DNA of 64,000 bases, taken from positions 248,001 to 312,000 of the forward strand of contig NZ_BDBH01000004.1 in the NCBI RefSeq assembly GCF_001612885.1, read 5' to 3'. This document shows positions 27,001-34,797 of this stretch, one piece after another. A program made the position numbers and the translations under genes. How positions within the stretch are numbered: the stretch's first letter is position 1; the number at the start of each line of letters is the position of its first letter. Under the pieces are notes generated by a model that did no database searches, was not told the origin of the DNA, and saw only the letters and a list, made by a program, of their open reading frames with translations. Source of the DNA: Nocardia harenae NBRC 108248. GTDB lineage: Bacteria > Actinomycetota > Actinomycetes > Mycobacteriales > Mycobacteriaceae.

Positions 27001-27735
27001 TCACCGGCTTTCCTCCGGGTCGGCACAGGTCTCGGCGGCGGCGAGCTCGGGAGCGAGAAAGACTGTCTGCGCCATCATCCGGTAGCCGGACATGCGCTCG
27101 CGGAACACCTCCACCGACTCCTCCGGGTGCACCGAGTCGATGACGGCGTGCGGGCCGACGGCATTGAACTGGTGGCTCACCCCGCGCGGGATCTGCATGT
27201 CCACGAAGGAGCAGGGCGGCACGATCAGGTTGTGCCGGGTGCGGTGCACGCCGGGCGGGGTGCCCGGCAGGTCGTCGGTGAACTGCCGCGGCGCGAACGG
27301 GGTGACGCCGGGGACGTCGGTGACCACGAACGGCGACAGGCTGCCGACCCGGATGCTGGTGCCCGGCCCGGTCATCATGCGGACGAAGCGCAGCCCGGTG
27401 TGCAGGTGCATGCGCGAGCAGATGCCGCGCTCGGCGGTGTCGTAGAAGTCCATGAGGTAGCGGTCGGCGAAGAAGCCGTCGAAGGGCTTCTCGACCATGT
27501 AGACGTCGCCCTCCTCGAAGGTCTGCGAGCGGACGATGCCGTCGGAATCCGCGGTGGTCGCCGCGGAGCTGGCCTTGGCGGTGCGCACGATCTGCGCGAA
27601 GGCGCCGACCACGGCGGCGGCGACCTCGGGGGCGAAGCGGGCGACCGGGGTGACCACATTGCGGCCCGGGTCCGCGAAGGTCGCCAGGTCGTGGATCTCG
27701 TTCTCGGCGTCGGCCGCCACCTTGAGCCGGGTCAT
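27001..27735 (-). CDS. Cupin-like protein, last gene of the five-gene operon
   Basis: ATG at 27735 overlaps the stop of the asparagine-synthetase-like gene (ATGA), so the two are coupled. The 244-residue product begins with a helical part (AVVGAFAQIVRTAKA). It then has sequence typical of a cupin-like barrel: SRMHLHTGLRFVRMMTGPGTSIRVGS, then VPPCSFVDMQIPRGVSHQFNAVGPHAVIDSVHPEE. The repeated His residues (MHLH, SHQF, SVHPEE) could form a metal site as in 2-oxoglutarate-independent oxygenases or isomerases. I do not recognise the exact family. By context it may act on the product of the ATP-dependent amide-forming enzyme before it. Confidence 0.75.
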   Translation of the reverse strand: MTRLKVAADAENEIHDLATFADPGRNVVTPVARFAPEVAAAVVGAFAQIVRTAKASSAATTADSDGIVRSQTFEEGDVYMVEKPFDGFFADRYLMDFYDTAERGICSRMHLHTGLRFVRMMTGPGTSIRVGSLSPFVVTDVPGVTPFAPRQFTDDLPGTPPGVHRTRHNLIVPPCSFVDMQIPRGVSHQFNAVGPHAVIDSVHPEESVEVFRERMSGYRMMAQTVFLAPELAAAETCADPEESR

Positions 27736-29456
27736 CCGACCGGCCCGCCCACGTCGAACGAGCGCAACCACAGTTCCAGCGACAGCACCAGCCAGAGTTT
27801 GCCACCCTGCCGCGGGAGCAGCGCGCCCTCCCCGCGCAGCCAGCCGCGCACCGTCTCCTGGCGGAAGAGCCCGCGGTCCCGCGCGGCGCGGGAGAGCAGC
27901 AGGTCGTGGCCGAGGTCGCGCAGCGGGCCGTCCAGCCACTGCTGCACCGGCACCCGCATGCCGCTCTTTGGGCGGTCGACGATGGTGGCGGGGAGCAGGT
28001 CGCGCACCGACTCCTTGAGGATCCACTTCTCGCTGGTCCCCGCGAGTTTCAGCGCGGGCGGGGTGGCGAAGGCGCGGTCGATCACCGCGCGGTCGAAGAG
28101 CGGGGCCCGGCCCTCGATGCCGCTGGCTGCGGTGAGCCGCTCCACCTTGGTCAGGATGTGGTGCGCGCCCTTGGTGCGCAGATTGACGTGCAGGAGCTGG
28201 TTCAGCAGCGTCGACATCCGGCCCTGGCGCAGGTAGGGGGCGACGTGTCCGGCCGGGCCGGGGGCGGATTCCAGGGCGGCGAGGGTGCCGGGGGTGAGCA
28301 GGGCGGGCAGGTCGGCGTGGCACTTGCGATAGCTGTCGATGTAGGCGCGGGCGCGGGCATCCGGGGCGGGGTCGGAGCGGAAGAGCTCGAAGACGAGCAT
28401 GGGCAGGTTCTTGGGGCCGCCGAAGACCGGGTCGCCGCCCTCGCCGTTCAGCGCGACGGTGGCGCCGTCGGCGGCGACCGCCTCGGCCAGCATGGCGTTC
28501 GGGACGGTGAGGGGGTCGCCGACCGGGGAGTCGAGCAGGCCGATGGTGTCGGCGAGGCGGGCGGCGACGGTGGCGCCGGGCACCGTGAGCACGCGGTGTT
28601 CGGTGCCGCAGTGCGCGGCGACCAGACCGGAGTAGCCGAGTTCGTTGGGGGCGGTGTCGCCGAAGCTGATCGAGTAGGTGCGCACCGGGTGGTCGTGCAG
28701 CTCGGCGGCGAGCGCGGTCACCAGGCTGCTGTCGATGCCGCCGGAGAGCAGGACCGCGACCGGCTCACCCACCGGGAGCCTGCGGGTGACCGCCTGTTCG
28801 AGCAGGGCGCGCAGGGCGAAGGCGTGGTCAGGGCGGTCGTCGATCAGTTCCTCTGGCTCCCAATAGGTCTCCTCGCTGCTGGTGCCGTCGGGGTGCAGCC
28901 GGACGCAGCGGCCGGGGAGCACCTCGTGCACGCCGTGCAGCAGGGTCTCGCGGCCGGGGAGGTAGGCGAAGGTCAGGAAGGTGCGGACGGCGGGCAGGTG
29001 CAGCCCGGTGCGCAGGGCGGGCCAGCGGCGCAGGGCGCGCAGGGAGGTGGAGGCGGCCCAGCCCGCGGCGGCGTGCGCGTGGAAGAGCGTGCGGGCCCCG
29101 ACGTGGTCGCGGATGAGCACCAGGTCGGGGCCGTCGATGACGGCGAGGGCGAACATGCCGTCGGCGGCGGCGATGCCGGGCAGGCCGAAGCGTTCGTAGA
29201 GGTGCAGGAGCACGAGACCGTCCGGGCTGCCCGGCGGTGGTGCGGCCGGACCGAGGGTGGTGCGCAGCTCGGCGGTGTTGAACAGGGTGACCTCGCCGAC
29301 GGCGGTGAGCGCGCCCGCGGTGAAGGGGCCCGCGGCCACGCCGGGGCCGTCCAGCAGGCCGAGGGCGTGCGGTCCCTGCCGGGTGCGGAGTTCGGCCCCG
29401 ACGGCCCGCACGTGGCCGGCGGGGTCGGTCGCCTGGAAGGCGCACCAGCGCGACAT
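27732..29456 (-). CDS. Asparagine-synthetase-like amide-forming enzyme without the glutaminase cysteine
   Basis: The 574-residue protein has the AsnB layout: an N-terminal Ntn-like domain (1-200) and a C-terminal synthetase domain with the PP-loop SGGIDS at 238-243 and NGEGGDPVFGGPKNLP (usual GEGADE-type site). Glutamine-dependent enzymes need Cys as residue 2; here the N-terminus is MSRWCAFQ, with Cys only at residue 5, so glutamine hydrolysis is unlikely. Relatives lacking this Cys include beta-lactam synthetase and lasso-peptide cyclases, which use an internal amine. ATG at 29456 is 4 nt past the stop of the upstream gene, and its own stop overlaps the cupin-like gene. Confidence 0.88.
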   Translation of the reverse strand: MSRWCAFQATDPAGHVRAVGAELRTRQGPHALGLLDGPGVAAGPFTAGALTAVGEVTLFNTAELRTTLGPAAPPPGSPDGLVLLHLYERFGLPGIAAADGMFALAVIDGPDLVLIRDHVGARTLFHAHAAAGWAASTSLRALRRWPALRTGLHLPAVRTFLTFAYLPGRETLLHGVHEVLPGRCVRLHPDGTSSEETYWEPEELIDDRPDHAFALRALLEQAVTRRLPVGEPVAVLLSGGIDSSLVTALAAELHDHPVRTYSISFGDTAPNELGYSGLVAAHCGTEHRVLTVPGATVAARLADTIGLLDSPVGDPLTVPNAMLAEAVAADGATVALNGEGGDPVFGGPKNLPMLVFELFRSDPAPDARARAYIDSYRKCHADLPALLTPGTLAALESAPGPAGHVAPYLRQGRMSTLLNQLLHVNLRTKGAHHILTKVERLTAASGIEGRAPLFDRAVIDRAFATPPALKLAGTSEKWILKESVRDLLPATIVDRPKSGMRVPVQQWLDGPLRDLGHDLLLSRAARDRGLFRQETVRGWLRGEGALLPRQGGKLWLVLSLELWLRSFDVGGPVG

Positions 29457-29460
29457 CACA

Positions 29461-29943
29461 TCACCCGAAATCGTCGTCGTCGCCGTAGCTGTCGTCCCAG
29501 TCGCCGGAGCCGCCGCCGTCGTCCCCGCCGCCGGAGCGGCTGCCCGCCGCGGCCTGGTTGCGCAGCTCCTCCTCTTCGTCGGGGCTCAGCACCAGCGGCG
29601 GCAGGATCAGCGCGCCGAGCAGCGCGCCGCCCGCGACGGTGGCGAGCACCGCGCCGATCCGGCCGCCGAACGAGCTGCGGTTCACCGTGAGCACGCCGTC
29701 GCCCCAGAGCGTGCGGCCGTACCCCGCCTCGCGGCCGTAGAGGACGCCGCCGGGGTGGTCGCGCCGGATGATCTTCGGCCCGAGCGGCTCGTCGCGGCCG
29801 GAGCGGCCCTGATTGTCCCGCCACAGCACGGTGCCGCCGGGGCCGCGGCTGCGCCACTCCTGGCGGCCGTCGCCGTAGCGGCGGTGCACGGTGCCGTCGG
29901 CGAGCAGCTCATCGGTGTAGTCGACCTGCCGGTACGGGGGCAC
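29461..29943 (-). CDS. Small membrane protein with acidic Gly/Asp tail
   Basis: GTG at 29943 follows AAAGGAG at 6 nt. The 160-residue protein has a charged N-terminal part of short WG/YG-like repeats (ADGTVHRRYGDGRQEWRSRG, GTVLWRDNQG, GGVLYGREAGYGRTLWGDG). One membrane segment follows (IGAVLATVAGGALLGALILPPLVL), then a disordered acidic tail rich in Gly and Asp ending DDSYGDDDDFG. The repeats may be a small beta-structure that binds a partner. It is the third gene of the operon, 24 nt after the second and 4 nt before the synthetase gene. Function unknown; its tail could be a substrate or a tether. Confidence 0.78.
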   Translation of the reverse strand: MPPYRQVDYTDELLADGTVHRRYGDGRQEWRSRGPGGTVLWRDNQGRSGRDEPLGPKIIRRDHPGGVLYGREAGYGRTLWGDGVLTVNRSSFGGRIGAVLATVAGGALLGALILPPLVLSPDEEEELRNQAAAGSRSGGGDDGGGSGDWDDSYGDDDDFG

Positions 29944-29967
29944 GGCGGGCTCCTTTCGGGGTGCAGG

Positions 29968-30747
29968 TCATGCGACGGGCCAGGTGAGAAAACCCGAGTC
30001 CCTGGTGCGGCGGAGCTCCGACAGCGGGGCGCGCGGGGTGCGGACCCCGCGGACCAGGCGGTGCACGGTGCGCAGCAGGGCGGCCGGGCGCACGGCCTCG
30101 AGTTCGACGGTGTGGCCGCGGGCGAGCCAGCGGCGTTCGCGGTCGTCCGGGGCGGGCGGGGGCTCGGTGGGCGGGCCGGGGAGGTGGAACAGGTGCATGG
30201 CCTCGGCGTGGCGGGGGCGGAGGCCGAGGGGGACCACCGCGACCTCGTCCGGGAGGGCGGCGAGTTCGCGGACCCGGGCGGCGAATGCGAAGCCCGCGAT
30301 GCTCGCGTCGTGCAGGACGTAGGCGGTGCCGGAGACGCCGGCCAGCATGCTCGCGACACCAGGGTGCACCGGGAGTTCCGCGGCGCTGAGCACCGGGCAG
30401 GCCGACTCCATCGGGAGGCCGTTGGCGCGCAGCATGTGCGCGATCTCGTGCGATCGGCAGATGAGCAGGCGGGGGAGGCCGTAGTCGAACAGGTCGGGTT
30501 CGGGGGTGTGGCGGCCCGGCTCCTCGCGGTCGGGAGGCGGTACGGAGAGTACGGGCTGCTCGCCGAGCGCTGCCCGGAAGGTGCTGTAGCGCAGTGGAAC
30601 TCGTAGCGTGAAGCCGGGGCCGGTGCGCAGCCGGTGCGCGGGGGCGAGCAGGCGGCACAGCTCGTAGTACAGCTGGCGCTCGGTGACTTGCAGCCCACTC
30701 GGGGCGGTCGCGCGGGCGACGGCGAGCGGCAGCAGCCGCTCGATCAC
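29968..30747 (-). CDS. Hypothetical protein, paralogue of the preceding operon gene
   Basis: GTG at 30747 overlaps the upstream stop as GTGA; GTG at 30762 is an alternative. The 259-residue soluble protein starts with VIERLLPLAVARAT and a helix-rich TERQLYYELCRLL segment. The C-terminal half aligns by eye with the upstream gene: AYVLHDASIAGFAFAARVR here against VLVLHDAGIAGIGWARQVR there, and both end in GFLTWP. The Q-L-Y-Y-E-L segment and the LHDxxIAG stretch are placed like the winged helix and TOPRIM core of topoisomerase VI / DUF2399 proteins, but the acidic DxD is absent, so I do not assign that function. Confidence 0.75.
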   Translation of the reverse strand: MIERLLPLAVARATAPSGLQVTERQLYYELCRLLAPAHRLRTGPGFTLRVPLRYSTFRAALGEQPVLSVPPPDREEPGRHTPEPDLFDYGLPRLLICRSHEIAHMLRANGLPMESACPVLSAAELPVHPGVASMLAGVSGTAYVLHDASIAGFAFAARVRELAALPDEVAVVPLGLRPRHAEAMHLFHLPGPPTEPPPAPDDRERRWLARGHTVELEAVRPAALLRTVHRLVRGVRTPRAPLSELRRTRDSGFLTWPVA

Positions 30748-31745
30748 GCCGGGGTGGGCCACGTCAGGAAACCTACCTGCCCGGCGCGGCGGTGGTCCGG
30801 GTCGGCGGCCTCGGCCACCCGGTCCACGCCGCGCTGCACCAGGGCGAGCAGCCGTGCCGGGGGCAGCGCGGCGACCGGGGACCACCAGCCGTCCAGCAGC
30901 CACTGCCGGTCCTCGGCGCCGATGGCGGGCGGCAGCTCCGCCGACTCCACCGGCCGCTCCTTGACCCGCACGGCCCACTTCGCGGTGCGCACGGTCGCGG
31001 GGGAGAGGCCGAGCAGGACGGCGCGCGGGCCGAATGCCGCGCGCACCTGGCGCGCCCAGCCGATTCCGGCGATACCCGCATCGTGCAGTACCAGCACCGG
31101 AATCCCGGGCGGCACCTGCTCGGGCCGCTCGCACAGCGCCAGCTGCCAGCTGGCCGACGCGCCGTTCGCGGCCAGGCAGGTGAGGGTGGGCCGGTCCGGG
31201 CAGAGCAGCGCCACTCGCGGTTGCGGCACCGCCTGCGGCCGGAAGTCGTCGCGGGTCAGCCCGGCGGGCGGCCCACCGTAGATCCGCTGCCACGGCCGCA
31301 GCACCCGCGTGCTGAAGTCGGCGTAGCCGGGCTCCGGGTGAACGGTGGAGCGCCGCGCCAGCTGCGGCCGCATGAGCAGCAGGATCAGGTTCACCACCAG
31401 GATCGTCGCGGCGATCCCGGCCAGTCCTGGCCCTACCGGGACCCCGATGAGCAGCAGCACGACCCCGATGATCCCGATCAGCACCGAGTAGCCGACCGCG
31501 GCGAAGTGGTAGTGCCGCCCGGTGCTCGGCAGCGTCTTGCGGCCGGCCGCGAAATACAGCTGCGGGCCGGTGTAGAGCAGCCCCCTGCCGTCGGAGAGCT
31601 TCTCCGCCAGGCGCCGCAGCCGCAGGTCGTGCAGGCGGAACGGGCTCTCCTTCGGCTCCAGCGCGAAGGGCCGCCCGCACGACGAGCAGACACGGTTCGG
31701 GCGCTGCCGGTAGAGCAGGCTGGTCTGGCAGTGCGGGCAGATCAC
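30744..31745 (-). CDS. Zinc-ribbon membrane protein, first gene of the five-gene operon
   Basis: GTG at 31745 gives 333 residues. A zinc ribbon is at the N-terminus (C3, C6, C20, C23: CPHC and CSSC). About 75 residues on come two membrane segments (YSVLIGIIGVVLLLIGVPVG and GLAGIAATILVVNLILLLM). The C-terminal half is a soluble domain with VLVLHDAGIAGIGWARQVR and the final motif GFLTWP, shared with the next gene. No strong ribosome site is seen before the GTG, which has TATAGGGC close upstream, so leaderless translation is possible. It is divergent from a MerR regulator gene. The family is unknown to me. Confidence 0.78.
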   Translation of the reverse strand: MICPHCQTSLLYRQRPNRVCSSCGRPFALEPKESPFRLHDLRLRRLAEKLSDGRGLLYTGPQLYFAAGRKTLPSTGRHYHFAAVGYSVLIGIIGVVLLLIGVPVGPGLAGIAATILVVNLILLLMRPQLARRSTVHPEPGYADFSTRVLRPWQRIYGGPPAGLTRDDFRPQAVPQPRVALLCPDRPTLTCLAANGASASWQLALCERPEQVPPGIPVLVLHDAGIAGIGWARQVRAAFGPRAVLLGLSPATVRTAKWAVRVKERPVESAELPPAIGAEDRQWLLDGWWSPVAALPPARLLALVQRGVDRVAEAADPDHRRAGQVGFLTWPTPA

Positions 31746-31801
31746 GCCCTATATTCGCGCATCCGCTGCGGATCCGCGAGCGATCCCGGTGAGAATCGGT
31801 G

Positions 31802-31832
31802 TTGACTCTCCAGCTACTGGAAACCCGAGGCT
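31802..31832 (+). promoter_or_regulatory. MerR-type promoter with 19-bp spacer and operator
   Basis: TTGACT (31802-31807) and GAGGCT (31827-31832) are separated by 19 bp, the elongated spacing remodelled by MerR proteins. Between them CCAG-cta-CTGG is a perfect palindrome centred in the spacer. Transcription would start about 31839, at or next to the GTG of the merR gene (31840), so the mRNA may be leaderless. The site probably serves autoregulation and could also affect the divergent operon. Confidence 0.7.
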
Positions 31833-31839
31833 GATTCCC

Positions 31840-32748
31840 GTGAGTGACCGCGACGAACTGTTCCCCATCGGCGAGCTGGCTCGCCGCACCGGGCTGTCGG
31901 TGCGGACCATCCGCTTCTGGTCCGACGCCGGGGTGGTGCCGCCGACCGACAGGTCGCCGACCGGCTACCGGCTCTACGACGCCGAGGCGGTGGCCCGGCT
32001 CGACCTGGTCCGCACCCTGCGCGAACTGGGGCTCGACCTGCCTACCGTGCACAAGGTGCTGCTGCGCCAGAGCTCGGTGGCCGAGGTGGCCGCCGCGCAC
32101 GTGCGGGCGCTGGACGCCGAGATCCGCACCCTGCGGGTCCGGCGGGCGGTGCTGCGTTCGGTCGCTCACCGAGGAAGTTCGACCGAGGAGATGAGAATCA
32201 TGCACAAGATGGCGAAGCTGTCCGCCGCCGAGCGGCAGCAGGTGATCGATTATTTCGTGGACGCGACGGTCGCCGGTATCCCGGCGGACGCACCCGGTGC
32301 GCACATCGCGCGGGAGATGCGGTCGCTGCCCACGGAGCTGCCCGACGATCCGAGCCCCGAGCAGGTGGATGCCTGGGTGGAGCTGGCCGAGCTGGTCGGC
32401 GACTCCGGGTTCCAGGAGCGGGTGCGGGAGATGGCGGTCACCGGGGCCGAGGGCGCCCAGCCGGAGTTCGCGCCGGACCCGGGGCGGGTGTCCGCGGTCG
32501 CCGCGCAGGCGCTGAGCGAGGGGGTCTCGCCCGATTCGGTGCGGGGCAGGGAGCTGCTGGATCAGCTCGTCGGCCCGGCTCTGCCTGCCGCCGATCGGGT
32601 GCGGCTGGCGGATTCCATGGCGGTGTTCACCGACCGGCGGGTCGAGCGGTACTGGCAGTTGCTCGGGGTGCTGAACGGGTGGCCCGCCCGCGAGCCGCAG
32701 GTTCCGGCCTGGGAGTGGTTCATCGGGGCGCTGCGCGCCGGCGCGTAG
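31840..32748 (+). CDS. MerR-family transcriptional regulator
   Basis: GTG at 31840 gives 302 residues. The first 70 are a MerR winged helix (LFPIGELARRTGLSVRTIRFWSDAGVVPPTDRSPTGYRLYDAEAVARL), followed by the dimerisation coiled coil (VAAAHVRALDAEIRTLRVRRAVLRSV). The remaining 190 residues form a helical domain with no clear metal Cys cluster, so a small organic ligand is more likely than a metal. The N-terminal 60 residues match the class that binds TTGAC-N-CCAG/CTGG operators. It is divergent from the five-gene operon, which it may control. Confidence 0.87.
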   Translation: MSDRDELFPIGELARRTGLSVRTIRFWSDAGVVPPTDRSPTGYRLYDAEAVARLDLVRTLRELGLDLPTVHKVLLRQSSVAEVAAAHVRALDAEIRTLRVRRAVLRSVAHRGSSTEEMRIMHKMAKLSAAERQQVIDYFVDATVAGIPADAPGAHIAREMRSLPTELPDDPSPEQVDAWVELAELVGDSGFQERVREMAVTGAEGAQPEFAPDPGRVSAVAAQALSEGVSPDSVRGRELLDQLVGPALPAADRVRLADSMAVFTDRRVERYWQLLGVLNGWPAREPQVPAWEWFIGALRAGA

Positions 32749-32759
32749 CGGGTCATCGA

Positions 32760-32797
32760 CGGCGGTTCGGTCCTCGAACCGGAGGATCGGACCGCCG
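32760..32797. terminator. Hairpin after the MerR gene
   Basis: Arms 32760-32775 and 32782-32797 pair over 16 bp with two mismatches around a 6-nt loop, 11 bp after the merR stop. No T run follows, as is usual in this GC range. The rest of the gap 32798-33071 shows no gene. Confidence 0.65.
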
Positions 32798-33071
32798 ACA
32801 GCGACCCGCTCGGGCCGCACGCCGGGACACCCGAGAATCCCTGCGTCGCTTGTTGTTACGCGGAGTAACACGGTGCCGGGCGGACCGGTGCCGGAACGCG
32901 GGTCGTGATTTCGGCGCCCGCTCGGCGGCGTGGATCCGATGTGGCCGGGTATCTCGGAGACTGGTGCCCGGATCGCTCTTTCTCGCGCGTCGCGCGATCC
33001 GGGGGCCAGGCCCGCCCCGGTCGTCCCTGTCCTCGTCCGGGGCGGGTCCGCGCACTCGAAGTCGTCAGCGC

Positions 33072-33102
33072 TTGACCTTGACACAGTGACAACGTCTTCA
33101 CT
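33072..33102 (+). promoter_or_regulatory. MerR-type promoter of the HEAT-repeat / MerR-HEAT operon
   Basis: TTGACC (33072-33077) and TTCACT (33097-33102) are 19 bp apart. The spacer contains TTGACACAGTGACAA (33078-33092), an inverted repeat with one central mismatch pair. GGAGG follows 8-12 bp after and the first gene starts at 33124. The MerR-HEAT protein encoded by the second gene is the obvious regulator. Confidence 0.8.
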
Positions 33103-33123
33103 GAACGGGAGGAGGTGGTTCCC

Positions 33124-33762
33124 ATGAACCCGACACCGAGACTGCGCACCGCCCTCAACGCGGAGAGCGCCTCGACCCGGCTGCAGGCCGCGCTCGCCGC
33201 GGGCACGCACCCGGACCCGGCGCTGCTCCCCGAACTGCTCGCCCGCTGCGCCGTCGAGCCGGACTTCTATGTCCGCGACATGCTCACCTGGGCGCTCACC
33301 CGGCTCCCGCGGGAAGACACCGTGCCCGCGCTGCTCGCCGAGCTGGCGTCCGGCACCACGCAGGCCCGCAGCCAGGCGCTGCACACGCTCTCCAAGATCG
33401 GTGACCCGGCCACCTGGTCTGCGATCACCCCGGCGCTGCTGCGCGATCCCGACGACGAGGTGGCGCGCAGCGCGTGGCGGGCCGCCGCGGTCCTGGTCCC
33501 GGAGGACGAGCGTCCGGCCCTCGCCGCCGAACTCGCCGGGCAGCTCGCTCGCGGCGACCGCGATGTGCGGCGCAGCTTGAGCCGGGCACTGGCCGCGCTC
33601 GGCGAGATCGTCGAGCCGGTGCTCACGAGAGCGAAGGCGAGCCCCGACCCGGACGTGCGGGCGCACGCCCTGGTCACCGAGCAGCTGCTGCGCGACCCGG
33701 ACGCCGCCTTCGATATCGACGCGGCCAAGCGGATCGCCGCGCTGGACGGCGCCCCGTGCTGA
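33124..33762 (+). CDS. HEAT-repeat protein
   Basis: ATG at 33124 follows GGGAGGAGG. The 212-residue product is made of helical repeats (LLPELLARCAVEPDFYVRDMLTWALTRLP, VPALLAELASGTTQARSQALHTLSKIGD, PALLRDPDDEVARSAWRAAAVLV), the HEAT / PBS-lyase type that forms protein-binding solenoids. It shows no enzyme motif. Its stop overlaps the start of the MerR-HEAT gene by 7 nt, and both share the MerR promoter. Together they look like an autoregulated pair in which the regulator carries the same kind of repeat as its partner. Confidence 0.85.
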   Translation: MNPTPRLRTALNAESASTRLQAALAAGTHPDPALLPELLARCAVEPDFYVRDMLTWALTRLPREDTVPALLAELASGTTQARSQALHTLSKIGDPATWSAITPALLRDPDDEVARSAWRAAAVLVPEDERPALAAELAGQLARGDRDVRRSLSRALAALGEIVEPVLTRAKASPDPDVRAHALVTEQLLRDPDAAFDIDAAKRIAALDGAPC

Positions 33763-34769
33763 TCGGCGAGGTGGCGCGACGTTCGGGGGTCAGTACCCGG
33801 ATGCTGCGCCACTACGACGCGCTCGGGCTGGTCCGGCCGACCGGGCGCACCGTCGGCGGGTACCGGGAGTACGCCGACGCCGATATCCGGCGGATCTTCC
33901 ACGTGGAGAGCCTGCGCACGCTCGGCCTCTCGCTGCGCGAGGTGGCCCGCGCGCTGGAAGACCCGGATTTCGCGCCGCAATCCCTGGTCGGCGATCTCAT
34001 CCGACGCACCGAGGAGCGGCTGTCCGGGGAGCGGGAGCTGCTGGAGCGGTTGCGCGCGGTCGAGGGGGCGGAGCCCGGGGACTGGCGCGATGTGCTGCGC
34101 ATCGTGGAGCTGGTCCGCAACCTCGGCTCGGCCGACCCGCCGCGGCGGTTGCAGACCGTGCTCAACCCCGCCGCGAACGAGCCGGTCCCGACCGAGCTGC
34201 TCACCGCGGCGGTGCTCGCCGAGAGCGAGCCGAATATGGCGGGGGCGCTGCGCTGGGCGCTCGCCAGGGCCGGGACCGACGGGCTGGCGGGGCTCGCGCC
34301 CGGACTGCGATCCGCCGATGCGGAGGTCCGGCGGCGGGCGGTGCTCGCGGTCGCGGAGATTCCCGGCGATGCCGCCACTGCGCTGCTCACCGCCGCGCTG
34401 GACGATCCTTCACCGGCGGTGCGCGGTCCGGCGGCGCTGGCCGCCGGTGGCCGCGGGGTGACCGCCGCGGAGCCGGTGCTGGTCAGCATGGTGGTGGCGG
34501 GCACGAACGATGTCGACGCGGGCGAGGCGCTGGGTGCGCTGTCCCAGGAGGCGGCGGCCGCGGAGCGCATCCTGACCGCGCTGACCGATGCGCTGGCCGC
34601 GCACGCAGCCGACTCCGACGTTCGTATCCGGCTCATTCAGGCGGTGGTCGAGTTGCCCGGTACTCGCGCACTGGAGATCCTCCAATTGCTGCGCGCGAAT
34701 GCCGATCCTCCCGTCTCCCTGGTGGCCGCCGCGTTCTTCGATCTGGTGGCTTCCCGCCCATCGATGTGA
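33756..34769 (+). CDS. MerR regulator fused to HEAT repeats
   Basis: GTG at 33756 gives 337 residues. Residues 1-70 are a MerR winged helix (LIGEVARRSGVSTRMLRHYDALGLVRPTGRTVGGYREYADADIRRI), and 70-115 the dimer helix. From about 150 on it is a HEAT-like solenoid (NMAGALRWALARAGTDGLAGLA, PGLRSADAEVRRRAVLAVAEIP, LTAALDDPSPAVRGPAALAAGG). The fusion suggests that a protein or peptide, not a small molecule, is sensed. It is coupled to the HEAT-repeat gene upstream. Confidence 0.87.
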   Translation: MLIGEVARRSGVSTRMLRHYDALGLVRPTGRTVGGYREYADADIRRIFHVESLRTLGLSLREVARALEDPDFAPQSLVGDLIRRTEERLSGERELLERLRAVEGAEPGDWRDVLRIVELVRNLGSADPPRRLQTVLNPAANEPVPTELLTAAVLAESEPNMAGALRWALARAGTDGLAGLAPGLRSADAEVRRRAVLAVAEIPGDAATALLTAALDDPSPAVRGPAALAAGGRGVTAAEPVLVSMVVAGTNDVDAGEALGALSQEAAAAERILTALTDALAAHAADSDVRIRLIQAVVELPGTRALEILQLLRANADPPVSLVAAAFFDLVASRPSM

Positions 34770-34797
34770 CGGACCTGGACTTGACCTGCCCTGGTCG

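Noticed and set aside
27001..31745. The five-gene operon as a lasso-peptide cluster
   Set aside because: An asparagine-synthetase-like enzyme is present, but no leader protease, RRE protein or credible short precursor peptide is seen.
29968..31745. The paralogue pair as a Wadjet-type (JetD) defence component
   Set aside because: Layout is only loosely similar, the acidic TOPRIM residues are missing, and no JetA, JetB or JetC-like gene is nearby.
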